A DNA stretch of 64,000 nucleotides, from the NCBI GenBank assembly GCA_023362775.1, contig JALMGJ010000003.1:177288274-177352273 (forward strand), read 5' to 3'. The DNA is from Charina bottae (Eukaryota > Chordata > Lepidosauria > Squamata > Charinaidae). Shown here one piece after another: positions 44,001-54,141 of this stretch; positions within the stretch are counted from its first letter, which is position 1, and each line of letters opens with the position of its first letter. Made by a program: the position numbers and the translations under genes. The notes under the pieces were generated by a model. That model worked only from the letters and a program-made list of their open reading frames with translations. It made no database searches and was not told the DNA's origin.

Positions 44001-44716
44001 GGCAACCCCTCCTCCTACGCCCAGCCAGGTTTCGGTAATACACGCCAGGTCGGCCCCCTCCTCCGTGATCAAATCACATATGAGGGGGCCCTTGTTATTA
44101 ACCGACCTGGCGTTAAGCAACAACAGCCGGAATCCAGGGCCCTCGAGGATCTGTTGACCAGGGCCTAGGTTTGAGCCTGGAGGGCCGGAACACGCCACCG
44201 GTAATAAACACTGGGGGCGTCTTCCCCAACGATGGCCTGCCCTCCGGCTCCCGCCATAACATCCCCGACCCGTCACCACCTCAATAGAACAACCCGCCAC
44301 ATAGCCCCCAGAGTTTTCAGGCCCGGTTGCCTCCACCACCGGACCTCCGAAAACCCCAGATTGAAACAAGGGTCCCCTCTCCCATGCACACATCCTCCCA
44401 TACCCAGTCACTCTCAGGAGGCAGTAGGCCCACCAGCGCACCAGCGGTTAGCTTTCGGCGCTGTGAGAACCCAACCACCCCCGAACCACTCACTCCACAC
44501 TCTTTATGCCCCCTCCTCAACCTCTCTCACAGGTCAGAGGGGCCACATCCACTCCTGCCCACCACCTGTCTCTCACTCAGGGGTGGGCACTCTTGTATAC
44601 TATCATTCAGTTCTGGCCTCCCCCTGGCTCTCCCACACCCAGGGGAATACCACTCTCACAACAAGGGGACCCAAACCTCTGCCACCTCTAATAGACAGGG
44701 GGAAATCTAGATGATA
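41073..44716 (-). mobile_element. L2 LINE, nearly full length (about 3.6 kb, minus strand)
   Basis: From 5' (right) to 3' (left): a GC- and CpG-rich leader (44716-44442), an intact ORF, a roughly 200-bp 3' region with the GGGGGGAGATGGGCGGTGAT hairpin and an (AAATA)n tail at 41103-41073. No convincing target duplication was found. Several fragments in the window (4745, 14790, 22306) share this 3' end. The lack of stop codons in over 3 kb suggests recent activity. The 5' edge is approximate, set by a drop from GC-rich to ordinary composition. Confidence 0.9.
41277..44441 (-). CDS. L2 LINE ORF2: AP endonuclease and reverse transcriptase
   Basis: 1054 residues, uninterrupted. It nicks target DNA and copies its own RNA at the nick. 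After a roughly 105-residue arginine/glycine-rich leader, the apurinic-type endonuclease begins at LLLLNARSVNNKG (about residue 107), with ITETWLG (about 140), GDFNLPS (about 242) and the catalytic SWSDHALV (about 307). The reverse transcriptase spans about 583-840: LDNFRPVSHLPFLGKVVEKV, DLSAAFDTIDHGILL (motif A), GVPQGSVLSPLLFNIYM, the active site QYADDTQLYIS (about 760) and VRNLGVLLDS. The C-terminus (FRKQLKTWLCHLAW) is typical of the family. All key catalytic residues I can check are present. The Met at 44441 is the first in frame but could lie upstream of the true start. No separate ORF1 was seen. The large frames on the opposite strand here are shadows. Confidence 0.93.
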   Translation of the reverse strand: MRWWAYCLLRVTGYGRMCAWERGPLFQSGVFGGPVVEATGPENSGGYVAGCSIEVVTGRGCYGGSRRAGHRWGRRPQCLLPVACSGPPGSNLGPGQQILEGPGFRLLLLNARSVNNKGPLICDLITEEGADLACITETWLGVGGGVALSEICPAGFQVWHQPRLRGRGGGVAVVIRESMVAFRGAAPQVTGCETLFFKLGSREQLGVLLLYQPPCCVATSLPELLEAVSGLAVEFPRLMVLGDFNLPSLGRASEAAREFMATMAAMGLTQIIRDPTRDSGLTPDLVFLSEQWQGDLGGELHLSPLSWSDHALVALRFSYSAPLRREAGPIRLVRPRRLMDPIGFQRELGVIPEDLLHGPAEVLAAAWNKEAAGALDRIAPVWPLLPHSTRYSPWFTEGLRVLKRVKRRLERRWRKTKTESDRTLARAAVKAYLVAVRVAKRQYFSTLIASAECRPSALFRITRSLLGKVGPMTHLQGRAEEFSEHLADKIARIRSKLDSKRGAWSGEMPRERLCPVIWERFDPVEPKEVDRILQTVRATTCHLDPCPSWLVKAASEVTCGWVHAMVATSLGEGVFPAAFKEALVHPLLKKPSLDPTVLDNFRPVSHLPFLGKVVEKVVALQLQRILDDTDYLDPFQSGFRPGYGVETALVALTDDLWRERDGGSASILALLDLSAAFDTIDHGILLGRLGELGLGGVVLRWFASFLRDRSQSVVIGDERSDPRPLLCGVPQGSVLSPLLFNIYMKPLGEIIRQHGMRYHQYADDTQLYISIPRELSDAVSALSQCLEAVGVWMGNNRLQLNPGKTEWLWIDGASGSKELSSLDLDGVALPRSDSVRNLGVLLDSRLLLEEQVAVVARRAFVQLRVVRQLRPFLDRDALRTVTHALVISHIDYCNALYMGLPLKNIRKLQLVQNAAARAVMCAPRSAHMTPLLRELHWLPVCFRVQFKVLVVTFKALHGMGPGYLRDRLIPRVSTRPTRSCREGILWIPSVKEFHLVGSRRRAFSAVAPALWNILPLEVRLAPTLLTFRKQLKTWLCHLAWDGMSNSSSWRWLAP

Positions 44717-45240
44717 ATCAAAGTCTGCAGCATAGTCAGAAAACGAGGGACCATTGATGTTACTCTTATATTCTTTGAGTGGTCCAAAACAAAGCCACTC
44801 GCTCTGACTCGAAGCTGCAGTCCTGGGTTCGTCCGATCGCTCACACCAGCCACGTGACCAGAGTCTAAAATGTCCCCATTTTTCCTTAATATGCCAGAAC
44901 TATTCCAAAGCAGAGTATTTTCAACTGCCGTCTTATACACAGATCTGGGGAAGGATGGATCTGAGGTTACAGGTGATCCCTTAATCATATTTGGTGGGCA
45001 GATATCTGAGAACGCCAACATTAGAGTGGATACCTGTGTATAGACATGGCCAAGTCCCAATGTGGTGTGCCACTCTTTGTGCTAGCCACTCCATTTAGAC
45101 CTTGTGTCAATCCCAAAGTATGGGATGAATTCCCTGGGGATTTGCACTCAGCTCACTCTTTGGAAAGGAGCCAAGAACTTATGCTTTAGCCAGCTTCACT
45201 AGTTAATAATACTTTTCATTGTTTTTAGCAGATTTTAATT
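44717..45240. other. Undetermined sequence 5' of the L2
   Basis: A 117-residue minus frame (45060-44707) is open but has no domain I recognise (phrases such as TAVENTLLWNSSGILRKNGD). It may be part of an unidentified retroelement or ordinary intergenic DNA. Confidence 0.35.
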
Positions 45241-45316
45241 GCTTGTGGAATTTTGATTGGGAAGTCTGAATGCCCTGTGGGCAAGAAAGTAGGATATAAA
45301 TAATATAAATAAATAA
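45200..45316 (+). mobile_element. LINE 3' end fragment with AATA-type tail
   Basis: The phrase GCCCTGTGGGCAAGAAAGTA then GGATATAAATAATATAAATA and AATAAAC is a typical short L2/CR1-group 3' end. Family not certain. Confidence 0.5.
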
Positions 45317-45382
45317 ACTAGCCATGTGTAAATTTCATCCAGATAAAGCACTGCACAGTGCCATTGTAGCTTTGTTATCAAT

Positions 45383-45655
45383 TTATTTTTTATTTTATTT
45401 TATTTTATTTTATTTTATTTTATTTTATTTTATTTTATTTTATTTTATTTTATTTTATTTTATTATTTTATTATTTTATATTTTATATTTTATTTTATTT
45501 TATTATTATTTTATTTTATTTTATTTTATTTTATTTTATTTTATTTTATTTTATTTTATTTTATTATTTTATTTTATTTTATTTTATTATTTTATTTTAT
45601 TTTATTTTATTTTATTTTATTTTATTTTATTTTATTTTATTTATTATTTTATTTT
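45383..45655. repeat. (TTTTA)n microsatellite, about 270 bp
   Basis: About 50 units of TTTTA with occasional unit losses (TTATTATTTTA). It directly abuts the reversed 3' end of a retroposon at 45655, whose A-rich tail probably seeded it. The 118-codon frame of phenylalanine, tyrosine, isoleucine and leucine across it is meaningless. Confidence 0.97.
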
Positions 45656-45785
45656 AACCCCGCCTTTATTATTTTTATAAATAACTCAAGGCAGCTAACA
45701 TACCTAATACTCCTTCCTCCTCCTATTTTCCCCACAACCCTGTGAGGTGAGTTGGGCTGAGAGAGAGATCCCATGCCTGGTTACT
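45656..45785 (-). mobile_element. SINE 3' part (minus strand), tail merged with microsatellite
   Basis: In the + direction: CCCCGCCTTTATTATTTTTA, TAAATAACTCAAGGCAGCTA, then CCCACAACCCTGTGAGGTGA and GTTGGGCTGAGAGAGAG, the reverse of the common squamate SINE 3' half. The 5' (tRNA-like) half is missing or decayed. Confidence 0.8.
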
Positions 45786-46945
45786 GTACCTAAGTTAACT
45801 AATTAATATCCATGTTCTTATTTGATAGCACATTTTTAGCTATTAAGAGACTGTAACGTTCTGATATTGTTTGTATTTTCCTTCATTTTTTGGATTTATG
45901 TTCTATGTTGTGAAGTCCTGTGGGTATATACAATAAAAATCAGTAAATGTGTATGCAAATTATCTATAATGTCAATATTTCCCAATAAAACTTGCTGTTA
46001 AAACATTTTAAAAAAAATCTAGCAAAAGATGCAAAATTTTACTTTAAACTGATCATAGTTGCTATGTTCCACAAACACAATGGAATTTTTCAATAACTTT
46101 CGAGCAGGGAAGGGGAGAAACCCCTGACTTCCCAAAGTGGCAATACTGCTACAACATGTCAAGTTTGTGATTATTTATTTGCAATTAGAAACACTGCTGG
46201 CTGTCAAAAGGACAAGTCAGCAAAATCAGCATAGCAAAGAAATAGCTTGACTCCATGGAATGGGAATTCCTTAAGCATCTCAGGAGTGTGATATACACCA
46301 AATTCATATTAATTGGGATTTGTTTTATAGATTTTTGGACATTTTAAATTCATTCTGATTATTTTCTCTTAGTTTCATTAGAGAACAGCATTAAAAAAAT
46401 AGACTTCTGGAATTCTAGTTTGAAATAACTGATTTCTTTATCTATAATACATTGACACGTTTAAGAAATTTTTTTAAAACTCAAAAGTTTCCAGCAGTTT
46501 CCAGGAAAAAAAACCAAATACTTAATTTCACTAAGTAAACACATTTTCGTGTGAATCAGTGGTATATATACACTTGAAAGTAAAAACATATAAGAAAGGT
46601 TTTTGGCCCAATATGCTGATTATATGGGATAGAGTTCTTTTTAAAAACACAGACACACAAATATAGACAAACATTTAAATGTACAACTTGAAGTTTGAAA
46701 TTATATAGTCCGGCATGTAAATCCCCAACCCTCTTTTTCTGGCTCTCAGGGTCCCTTAACATTCTGCTGGTGAAACTAAGTAAGGAAGTAATTGCAGTAT
46801 TATTTTTTAATAGGTTAACACCCCCGATGCTCAGCTGATGGCAGCACTTCACTGACTCTGCGCAATTCTGTACTGCAGCCTAAGCTGCTTGTCTCCTGTG
46901 CTGTGCGCAGCGGTTTCTTCAGCCAGCTTCAGAAATTCCAGGCCG
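45786..46945. other. No recognised feature
   Basis: AT-rich unique-looking DNA, no supportable gene or repeat. Confidence 0.5.
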
Positions 46946-48342
46946 GCTTATAGTGGGTTGCACAGTCCAGACGATGGCCCCTGAGCGCCTGACTGGTCCT
47001 TCCCCTGCCTCTTGCCTTCCCCATCCCTTGCTCACTGGCTCCTGTGTGGACTGGTCTCACAGTGCCTGCCCTTTGCTTTTAGGGCTTGTTCCCTTCTCAG
47101 AAATATGCCCATATGGGTTTTGTGTTTTGCATCAGCTAAGACTCCAAGGGAGAGGTGGGGGGCAGCTATTGTTATCATTAAGGGCTCTCAGAGCCTCTGG
47201 TCTGCAGATAACCAGATATGAGACTCTGGTTGAAGTTGGGTCTTTGAGAACAATTGGGATTGATACTGTTGTACTGCCCTCCCTCCTGCATCTTACCTGC
47301 TTGAGTGCTGGATTCCGCTGCTGAGTTGTCGGTGGGGTCCCAAGATTGGTAATACTTGGGGACTTTAACCTGTCTCCTGGAGTCACTGAGTCCAGGATGA
47401 CTCAGGAGTTCATGGCCTTCATGACAACCATGGACCTCTCCCAAGTAATAGAGGGCCCAACACATACCGGGGTCACATGTTAGATCTGTTTTTTTTTTTT
47501 TGTCTCAGGGGAGTTGTGATGTGATCTGTTGTTGGAGGATATTACCATTATTCCATTGCCATGGACAGGTCACTCTCTGGTTGTCCTCTGGCTCACTGGC
47601 GCCACCCATCCTCACAGGGAGATAGGACCTGTTAAATCGGCCTGCCCCAGGTAACTGATTGACTCTGTCAGGTTTTTCCTGAGGATCTGGTGGGAAGCTT
47701 GGCCAAGGCTTTGGTTGTAGCCTGGAATAGGTGGGTGACCAAGGCCTTGGACCGGATTGCTCCTATGCAACCTCTCTTGTGCACTGATCCAGTGGTTCAC
47801 CTTTTCTGAGGAGCTCCAGGAGATGAAGCTCCAGAAGTGATGCCAGGAGTGCTGTTGGAGGAAGACAAAGAGTGAATCTGACCAAACACGGGTAAGAGCT
47901 CATATTCAGGCCTACATTGTGGCGATAAGGCAAAATATTTTTAATTTTTTTGCCCTTATCATGTCCTGTGATAGCTGTCCAGTGGCTCTGTTTAACGGGA
48001 CCTGTTCCCTGCTGGGAATGTGCTGTGGGACCATCTACAGAGCCATGTTGAGGAGTTTTCATCTATCTGGTGGATAACATTGCTTGGATTCACTCAGATT
48101 TGGACTCTGGGCAGGTCCAAGTGATCTGCCTGGGCCATAGTCTTTTCATGTTATCTGGATTGAGTTTCATTCTGTGACTCCTGATGAAGTGGAGAAGGAC
48201 CTCTGACCTGTGAGTTTGGCTACCGTTTGTTAGATCCAGCCCCCCCACTGGGTTATTAAGGTGACCTGTGGGTGAGTTGATGTAATGGTATTGGTCTACA
48301 GCCTTGAAGGAGACAGTGGTATGCCACCTTCTCAAGAGGCCG

Positions 48343-49359
48343 TGTCAGGATGGAGGTTGAGTCTGATTCAGAGGAAGAGGGATTGTTAGTAGAGGAAGCC
48401 GGAATGAGTGAGGTTGGCGTGAAATTCGAATCAGAGTCGGAGCTGCTGATTGGAGACAGTCCAGAGGAAGTAGTGGCCCCACCTATCAGTGTGCGAGAAA
48501 GGAGGTGGGAAAGGCGGGCAGAGCAACGTGAGGCACGATTGGCTCCCACACGCAAATGGCGCGAAAATCAAAGAAATAAAAGGCGAGCGCAGCGTCCACC
48601 CATTGCTGGAGACAACCGTTCGAGATCCTTGTCACCCGTGCCAGACCTTCAGCCTCAGCCTCATCGTTCCGCACCGACCGGACCTGGCCTCGCAGAACCA
48701 CCTAGCTCCACGCCGGTACCCTGTCCTGCTGCTCCGCCAAGCTTCGTACCCGAACCCTGTCCTGTTGCCTTGCCAAGCTTCATGCCGGAATCCTGCCTTG
48801 TCATCCAGCCCAGCTCCATGCCAGAACCTTGCCTTGCTGCCCCACCGAGTCTCGCACTGGAATTCAGCCCTGCCACCCAGCCACGCTTCACGCCAGAGCC
48901 CTGCCTTGCTGCCCAGCTGCGTTCCACACCAGAATCCTGCCTTGCTGCCCAGCCACGCTTCACGCCAGAATCTTGCCTTGCTGCCCAGCCGTGCTTCACG
49001 CCGGAATCTTGCCCTGCTGCCCAGCCGCGCTTCGAGCGGGAATCTTGCCTTGCCATGTCACCGCGCCTTGCGACGAAGTTATACCGCACCGTTGCGCCCA
49101 GCCTCATGCTGGAGCCTTGCCCTGTCGCTGCACCAAACCTCGATTGGAACTCTTGCCCCTGAACCCATAATGGACTGGGAACTGCCGCCTTGCTTCGTGG
49201 CCACGTGGTGACTTCCGCATGCGCGCCAACCAGGAGTTAGCCGCGTGGTGCCTCACATCCTGTAAGCAGCCCGTGTCCTCCACATCTGTGTGTCTTATTT
49301 TGTAAATAAAGAACTTTATTCCACCCCTTCCCGCTTCAAGTCTTAGTCGGAACAGGACA
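48343..49359 (+). mobile_element. Solo LTR, 1017 bp, splitting an L2 LINE
   Basis: Starts TGTCAGGATGGAGG and ends GGAACAGGACA (TG...CA). Flanked by GGCCG and GGCCA (48338-48342; 49360-49364), a 5-bp duplication with one CpG-type transition. Removing it rejoins the L2 reading LLKR then the SLDLSNLD phrase. It has AATAAA at 49305-49310. No retroviral or Gypsy internal sequence adjoins. The family is unknown. Confidence 0.75.
48350..49162 (+). CDS. Open frame in solo LTR: acidic head plus 12-residue repeats
   Basis: 270 codons without a stop. Residues 1-45 are acidic (MEVESDSEEEGLLVEEAGM), residues 47-90 basic (RERRWERRAEQREARL), then from about 115 a run of roughly 12 repeats of the type LAAQPRFTPESC (12 residues, 36 bp). 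It opens seven bases inside the LTR start. The DNA is a 36-bp minisatellite, and long frames also exist in the other + frame and on the minus strand, so coding is unproven. No known domain is recognised. Some Gypsy-type LTRs may overlap gag starts, but this is only inference. Confidence 0.35.
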   Translation: MEVESDSEEEGLLVEEAGMSEVGVKFESESELLIGDSPEEVVAPPISVRERRWERRAEQREARLAPTRKWRENQRNKRRAQRPPIAGDNRSRSLSPVPDLQPQPHRSAPTGPGLAEPPSSTPVPCPAAPPSFVPEPCPVALPSFMPESCLVIQPSSMPEPCLAAPPSLALEFSPATQPRFTPEPCLAAQLRSTPESCLAAQPRFTPESCLAAQPCFTPESCPAAQPRFERESCLAMSPRLATKLYRTVAPSLMLEPCPVAAPNLDWNSCP

Positions 49360-49633
49360 GGCCATCACTGGACCTCTCCAATCTGGACAGATGTCATCCA
49401 GTTTCCAACCTTCTCTTTCTGGGGAATGTTGTTGAAAAGGTGGTCAGACAGCAGTTGTAGATGGTTTTGGAGGAAGTGGATTATCTGGACCCATTTCAGT
49501 CATGTTTGGGGCCAGGGTATAGTATGGAGACAGCACTGGTCAAACTTGATGACCTGTGGCAGAGCCAGGATGATAGTAGTGCATCCATCCTTGTGCATCC
49601 ATCTATCTCTCAGCAGCATTTGATACCATAGAC

Positions 49634-49903
49634 CAGAGCTTTCCAAAGTTTTCCTGAGGCGACACACCAACCGCCGTTGGTGTGTCGCCGCGGGAAAACC
49701 CGGAAGTGCCGCCCTTGCGGCAGCGCGCAAAAACCCGGAAGCGCTGCTGCCGCTTTCAGTTTTTGCGCACTGCCGTTGGTGTGTCGCCGCGGGAAAACCC
49801 GGAAGCGCTGATGATGATCAGCGCTTCTGGGTTGTGTGGCGACACGCCAGACTGTGTGTGGCGACACACTTTTGTGTCGCCACACACAGTTTGGAAAGCT
49901 CTG
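49634..49903. mobile_element. hAT MITE (CAGAGCTTTCCAAAC family), 270 bp, 8-bp TSD
   Basis: CAGAGCTTTCCAAAGTTTTC at the left, ACAGTTTGGAAAGCTCTG at the right, flanked by CCATAGAC (49626-49633, 49904-49911). It contains repeated AACCCGGAAGYGC motifs, which resemble ETS-factor sites (CCGGAAGT at 49701). It interrupts the L2 motif FDTIDH. Confidence 0.94.
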
Positions 49904-50110
49904 CCATAGACCACAGTATCCTTCTGGACCAGCTGTGGGGGTTGGGAATGGGTATTGGAAAATGAATAGGTGAATGAAGCTTTGATGTTGTGGCTGATAT
50001 TATTAGGTTCTGTCAAAGGTTTGTAATTATGTTGCCAAAGTAGATTTGAGGACAAAATTGTTATCTGGTCCACTGTGCCTCTATCATATGGCTTGTTGTG
50101 GCTGCTGTTA

Positions 50111-53100
50111 ACTGGAAGAGGAGAGTCAGTGTAGTAATATGAAATAATGATATGTCTGTGAAGAAGGAAGGACAGTTAAAGAAGAGTTCCATTATCTCCT
50201 GAAAGTGATTGCCACCTTAGAATCCACTGAGAATTTCAAAAGTCTTGAAACCAATGCTGTCCAATAAAGACTCCAGCTTTTTTGTAAAATTTAACCACTA
50301 AGTGAACTAAAACTTAACTAGCATATATTGCCAAGATCTTAATAAGAGCTTCTGAGGATTTGAAGGTTGTCTCCAAGTCCAAAATCTTGGAATGAGACTG
50401 GATCCACCACACCCAAAACATTCCTAGCAAATTAGCTCATACAAGAACTCAGCATGAGAATGTTGTGAGGAAGGATATACAAGAGTCCTATTATAAATCA
50501 GTTTATACACTAAAAGGGCCAGTGTGGAAATGATATAGTGACTCCTCTTTAAGTTGATATGTAAAATGATATGCACTGCCTTATGCTTCATTGCTTTTGA
50601 GGGGAATGTGACTCAAAGCAAAGTGGTGAATTACATGGGGAATGAATCCTAGCCAGTGAAAGTGAAATTCAGATTCATGCCATCCTTTCTCCTAGCATCC
50701 TCCTAATTGTCCTTGATTAGAAACATATGAGGACAGGCAAGGCATCCCTAAAACACAATCTGTTCTGAATTTTAACATGACACTGGGCAAAGCTAGTAAT
50801 GGGAATATTATGACAGGGTTAATAGTTGGGTAGCTCTCTCTAAACACTGCCCTGAGCTATATTCAAAGCTCATTCAAAGCAAAATTAAAGTTCAAGCATG
50901 GAAGTTGGCACCACCATCCATATTTGTATCCAGGGGCCATTTTCTAACTCTGGAGTCAAGCGAGCATTGATAATATGGCACCAGGGCCTGATTGGACATG
51001 CTGGTAAGTGGAAAAAGGGACAACCATCTTCTAAAATAGCCTCTGCTATGTAAATAGTATGGCCTCAAATATGCCTATTGGCCTAAAGCTCTACCTGCAG
51101 GAGGTCACATCCGAAGTTTTTTTTTTCTTGTTCTTTGATATATATGTTGTCTTTCCACCAAAAGATTATTGTCAGAACAACGGTATCACAGAACAAAATC
51201 TGAAAATAGCATATAATTCCAAAATGAGAAATAAGTGAAACAGGATGAATAAACTAAGACACTTTGTTGGGCCTACCACTATAAATGTGCAATGATTCCA
51301 GCAGAAAGTTTTGAACAGCATTCAACATGAAGATGTGTTGGGACCAGATACTTATTTAAGTGGCAACCCCACTGGATTCAACAGAATTCAATTTTTTTTC
51401 TGAAAAAAAAAAAGATATCACTGTTATGTAGCCTCCACAACACTTTTTGTTAGAAGCTCCAACTTGTATCAACTTTATCTGGGAATTAAGAGAACATGGA
51501 AAATACAGAAGAATAAACAGACCCAGTTAAGAGGTAGTTAAGATGTAAGACGTCTCTCTGACCAAAATGTTCCACAGCCCTGACAGGGGAACAACACTGT
51601 GGTTAAGAGTTGTAAAATATTTCTGATAGACCTTGTAGCCCAGGGGTTGACAATTATTTGGTTCCAGAGGTTCCACTTAAATTTTTGGGAGCAGCAGAGT
51701 AGGGGCAATGAGGTGGAACTGCTAAGGTAACGGTGCAAAGTATGGGAGGGAATGTCACATATATGTATTACTTTCATTTTTTTCTAGCTGAGGAAAATTT
51801 TTATTTGTTCAGTGTAGCTCTTCTGAGTCCTTGTAGGCACTGTTCAGAAGCAAATTATTTTTTTAAATTCAATGACTTAAGAGGAGAATTCATCTGGTCA
51901 ACTTCTTATACCCGTCTCCACATATGCCCTTTTCTAGCTTCCTGCAATCTACTATTTCAATTACACTTTGGGGGTGTTCATATTTTTTCACTACAGCTAT
52001 GTTTATATGTAAAAACATCAAAGCATTATAAAATTATATGGTTATCATGGTAGTGGTAATTCTAGAAGTAGCTATGTAAATAAAAATTGTTGAGATATTT
52101 TTAAAGAGAGGAGTCAGTGTTTTAAAGAGAAAAGTCAGTGTTTTAAAGACAAAAACACATTCTCAATGCATTCCAAACTAGAATGAATTATGTTGCATCT
52201 GGAATTAAAGAAGAAAATGGAAATTGCTGCCCACACTCAATATGTTATGATTCCTAGCCCATTTTGCATCACCACTGGTGGCAGGCAAAAGCCCAGATCT
52301 GGTGCACATGACTGAAACTGGCTGGGTAACGTAGGGGAAAATTCCCCGACCCAGTTGAGGAGTGGAGACCACACAATCTGCGTGAGCAAAGTTGATTGAG
52401 CTGCTCAGGGGACGGAATGCAAAGTTCTGCCCACGGGGAGAGGAGCAAGCCGAGGCTTACATAGTGATCCTGTTTACATGAAAAGGGCAGTAGCAACCCT
52501 TGGTGGCAGAGACCACCCTAACCCACCCTCAAAGAGGATTACAAGTAGGTAATGTCATCTAGACCTTCATAAAAGTCTGTGAACAAGTTAACCTGATTGC
52601 ACACTAGAAAATACTTATAAAAGTACAGTAATGGGCTGCTTCTTTCTGTTTTTTTAACTATGTAAAAGTAATTTTCATATTTTTGTTACCAACATGTCAT
52701 ATTGTTTCTGGACTTGAAATATGGAATATTTTGTCACAGTCAGGTGGTATAAAATAAATAAAAAAATTTTTCCAGGTCATTTGAATCTCCCTTTTCTCCT
52801 TCATGTTTAGATTCCACATATTTCCTAACAAATCATCTACTGTATATGCTCAGAAATTCTTATGTGTTCTTTTCCTACAGCATACTGTATATTTTATATC
52901 AGATGCTTGCTTGATTTTCTGGTGGGCACTATCCTACTAACTGAAGCTGTACAACATTGCTGTAAGACTTTGGATTTAAAAATTCCCATCTAGTCATCTA
53001 GGCTGGTGCAGACATGGTTCTAAGATCAACCTACAACTTCCAGGAGCTCCAACTGGAAGGTTCAGTGGCTACAAATGATGGACATTGTGGACTGATGCAT

Positions 53101-53272
53101 CTAGAGCACAGCAGATTGAGGAAGGGTGAAACTGTGTATATTAGGGATATATATGGCAGACTTTTTGGATCCTGGCAACAGATTCCATTATCCAACTTCC
53201 AGACTTTCACTGTGGAAAGAAAGTTGAAAGAACTGCAGATTTGGAGATTCCCCCGCCCCCACCCCAGATGAA
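50111..53272. other. No recognised gene
   Basis: Mostly AT-rich unique-looking DNA. 52260-52510 is more GC-rich, bounded by CACCACTGGTGGCAGGCAAA and the roughly reversed CCTTGGTGGCAGAGACCACC, possibly an unclassified repeat. Frames at 51733-52053 and 53014-53271 show no domain. Confidence 0.5.
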
Positions 53273-53280
53273 TCTATGAA

Positions 53281-53607
53281 TAGGGTGACCATACGTCCCG
53301 TTTTGAATGGGACAGTCCCGTTATTTTAGCATTTTACAACCGTCCCGTCGTTTTGATCAAAATCTCAATTTTGTCCCTTTTTTAAACCCGGCGGGAAGGA
53401 GGACAGGAAGACAGGAAGGAGGACTGGAGCCGGACTTGCCATTGGAGGCAGCCCGGAAGAGGCCCTATCAGCGCGGCAACTGGAAGCCCAATTGCCACGT
53501 GCGAGCCCAGCAGCAGAAACAGGTTCCTGCCTCCTTACCTGATCCTGAGATTGTCTGCCCAGCAGTGGTGAGGCCAGGGAAAGCAGGCACGGGAAGGTTG
53601 TGGAAAG

Positions 53608-53648
<41 letters not shown>

Positions 53649-53781
53649 ACGCACAGATTACTTGCTCAGCGTAATCGCACACATACACACACACACACGC
53701 ACCCCACACCCTCTTTCTCCAGCCTCCCCATGACCAAATGCACCCGCACCTGTTGCAAGGAGGCTGGAGAAAGAGGGTGTG

Positions 53782-53814
<33 letters not shown>

Positions 53815-54104
53815 GATTACTTACTCAGCGTAATTGCGTGCACAACACACACACGCACGCACCCCACACCCTCTTTCTCCAGCCTCCCTGAAACAGGTGC
53901 GGGTGCATTTGGTCATGGGGAGGCTGGAGAAAGAGGGTGTGGTGTGTGTGTGTGTGTGTGCATCTGATCGGGCTTGGCCAAGGGAGGAGAGTTGTCGGGC
54001 CGCTGAGCAGGAGAAGCAGGAACCAGCCACCCTGGGGAGCTTCAGCGGGCAGCAAGGGGCGGAGTGGTCGACAACTCTCCTCCCTCGGCCTAGCCCAATC
54101 AGAT

Positions 54105-54141
<37 letters not shown>

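Larger units (their letters stand above)
46950..50110 (+). pseudogene. Old L2 LINE, + strand, with two nested insertions
   Basis: Fragments in L2 ORF2 order: endonuclease (FSEICPYGFCVLHQLRLQGR near 47093-47150, then VILGDFNLS near 47348), linker, and reverse transcriptase (49370-49480, LDLSNLD... ; 49600-49960, AFDTIDHSILLDQLWGLG when the hAT element is ignored). Many stops. A 1017-bp solo LTR (48343) and a 270-bp hAT element (49634) interrupt it at exact sites, so both are younger. Confidence 0.82.

Noticed and set aside
44232..44714. 160-codon + strand frame, and other + frames in 41.2-44.7 kb
   Set aside because: Antisense shadows of the GC-rich L2 leader and ORF.
45324..45680. 118-codon frame
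   Set aside because: Pure translation of the TTTTA microsatellite.
47012..47221. Possible host exon with FASAKTPRERWGAA
   Set aside because: An overlapping frame matches the L2 endonuclease; this is a shadow.
48661..49107. 148-codon minus-strand frame with repeated GWAARQDSGVKR-type units
   Set aside because: Antisense reading of the same 36-bp repeats; at most one of the frames could be real.
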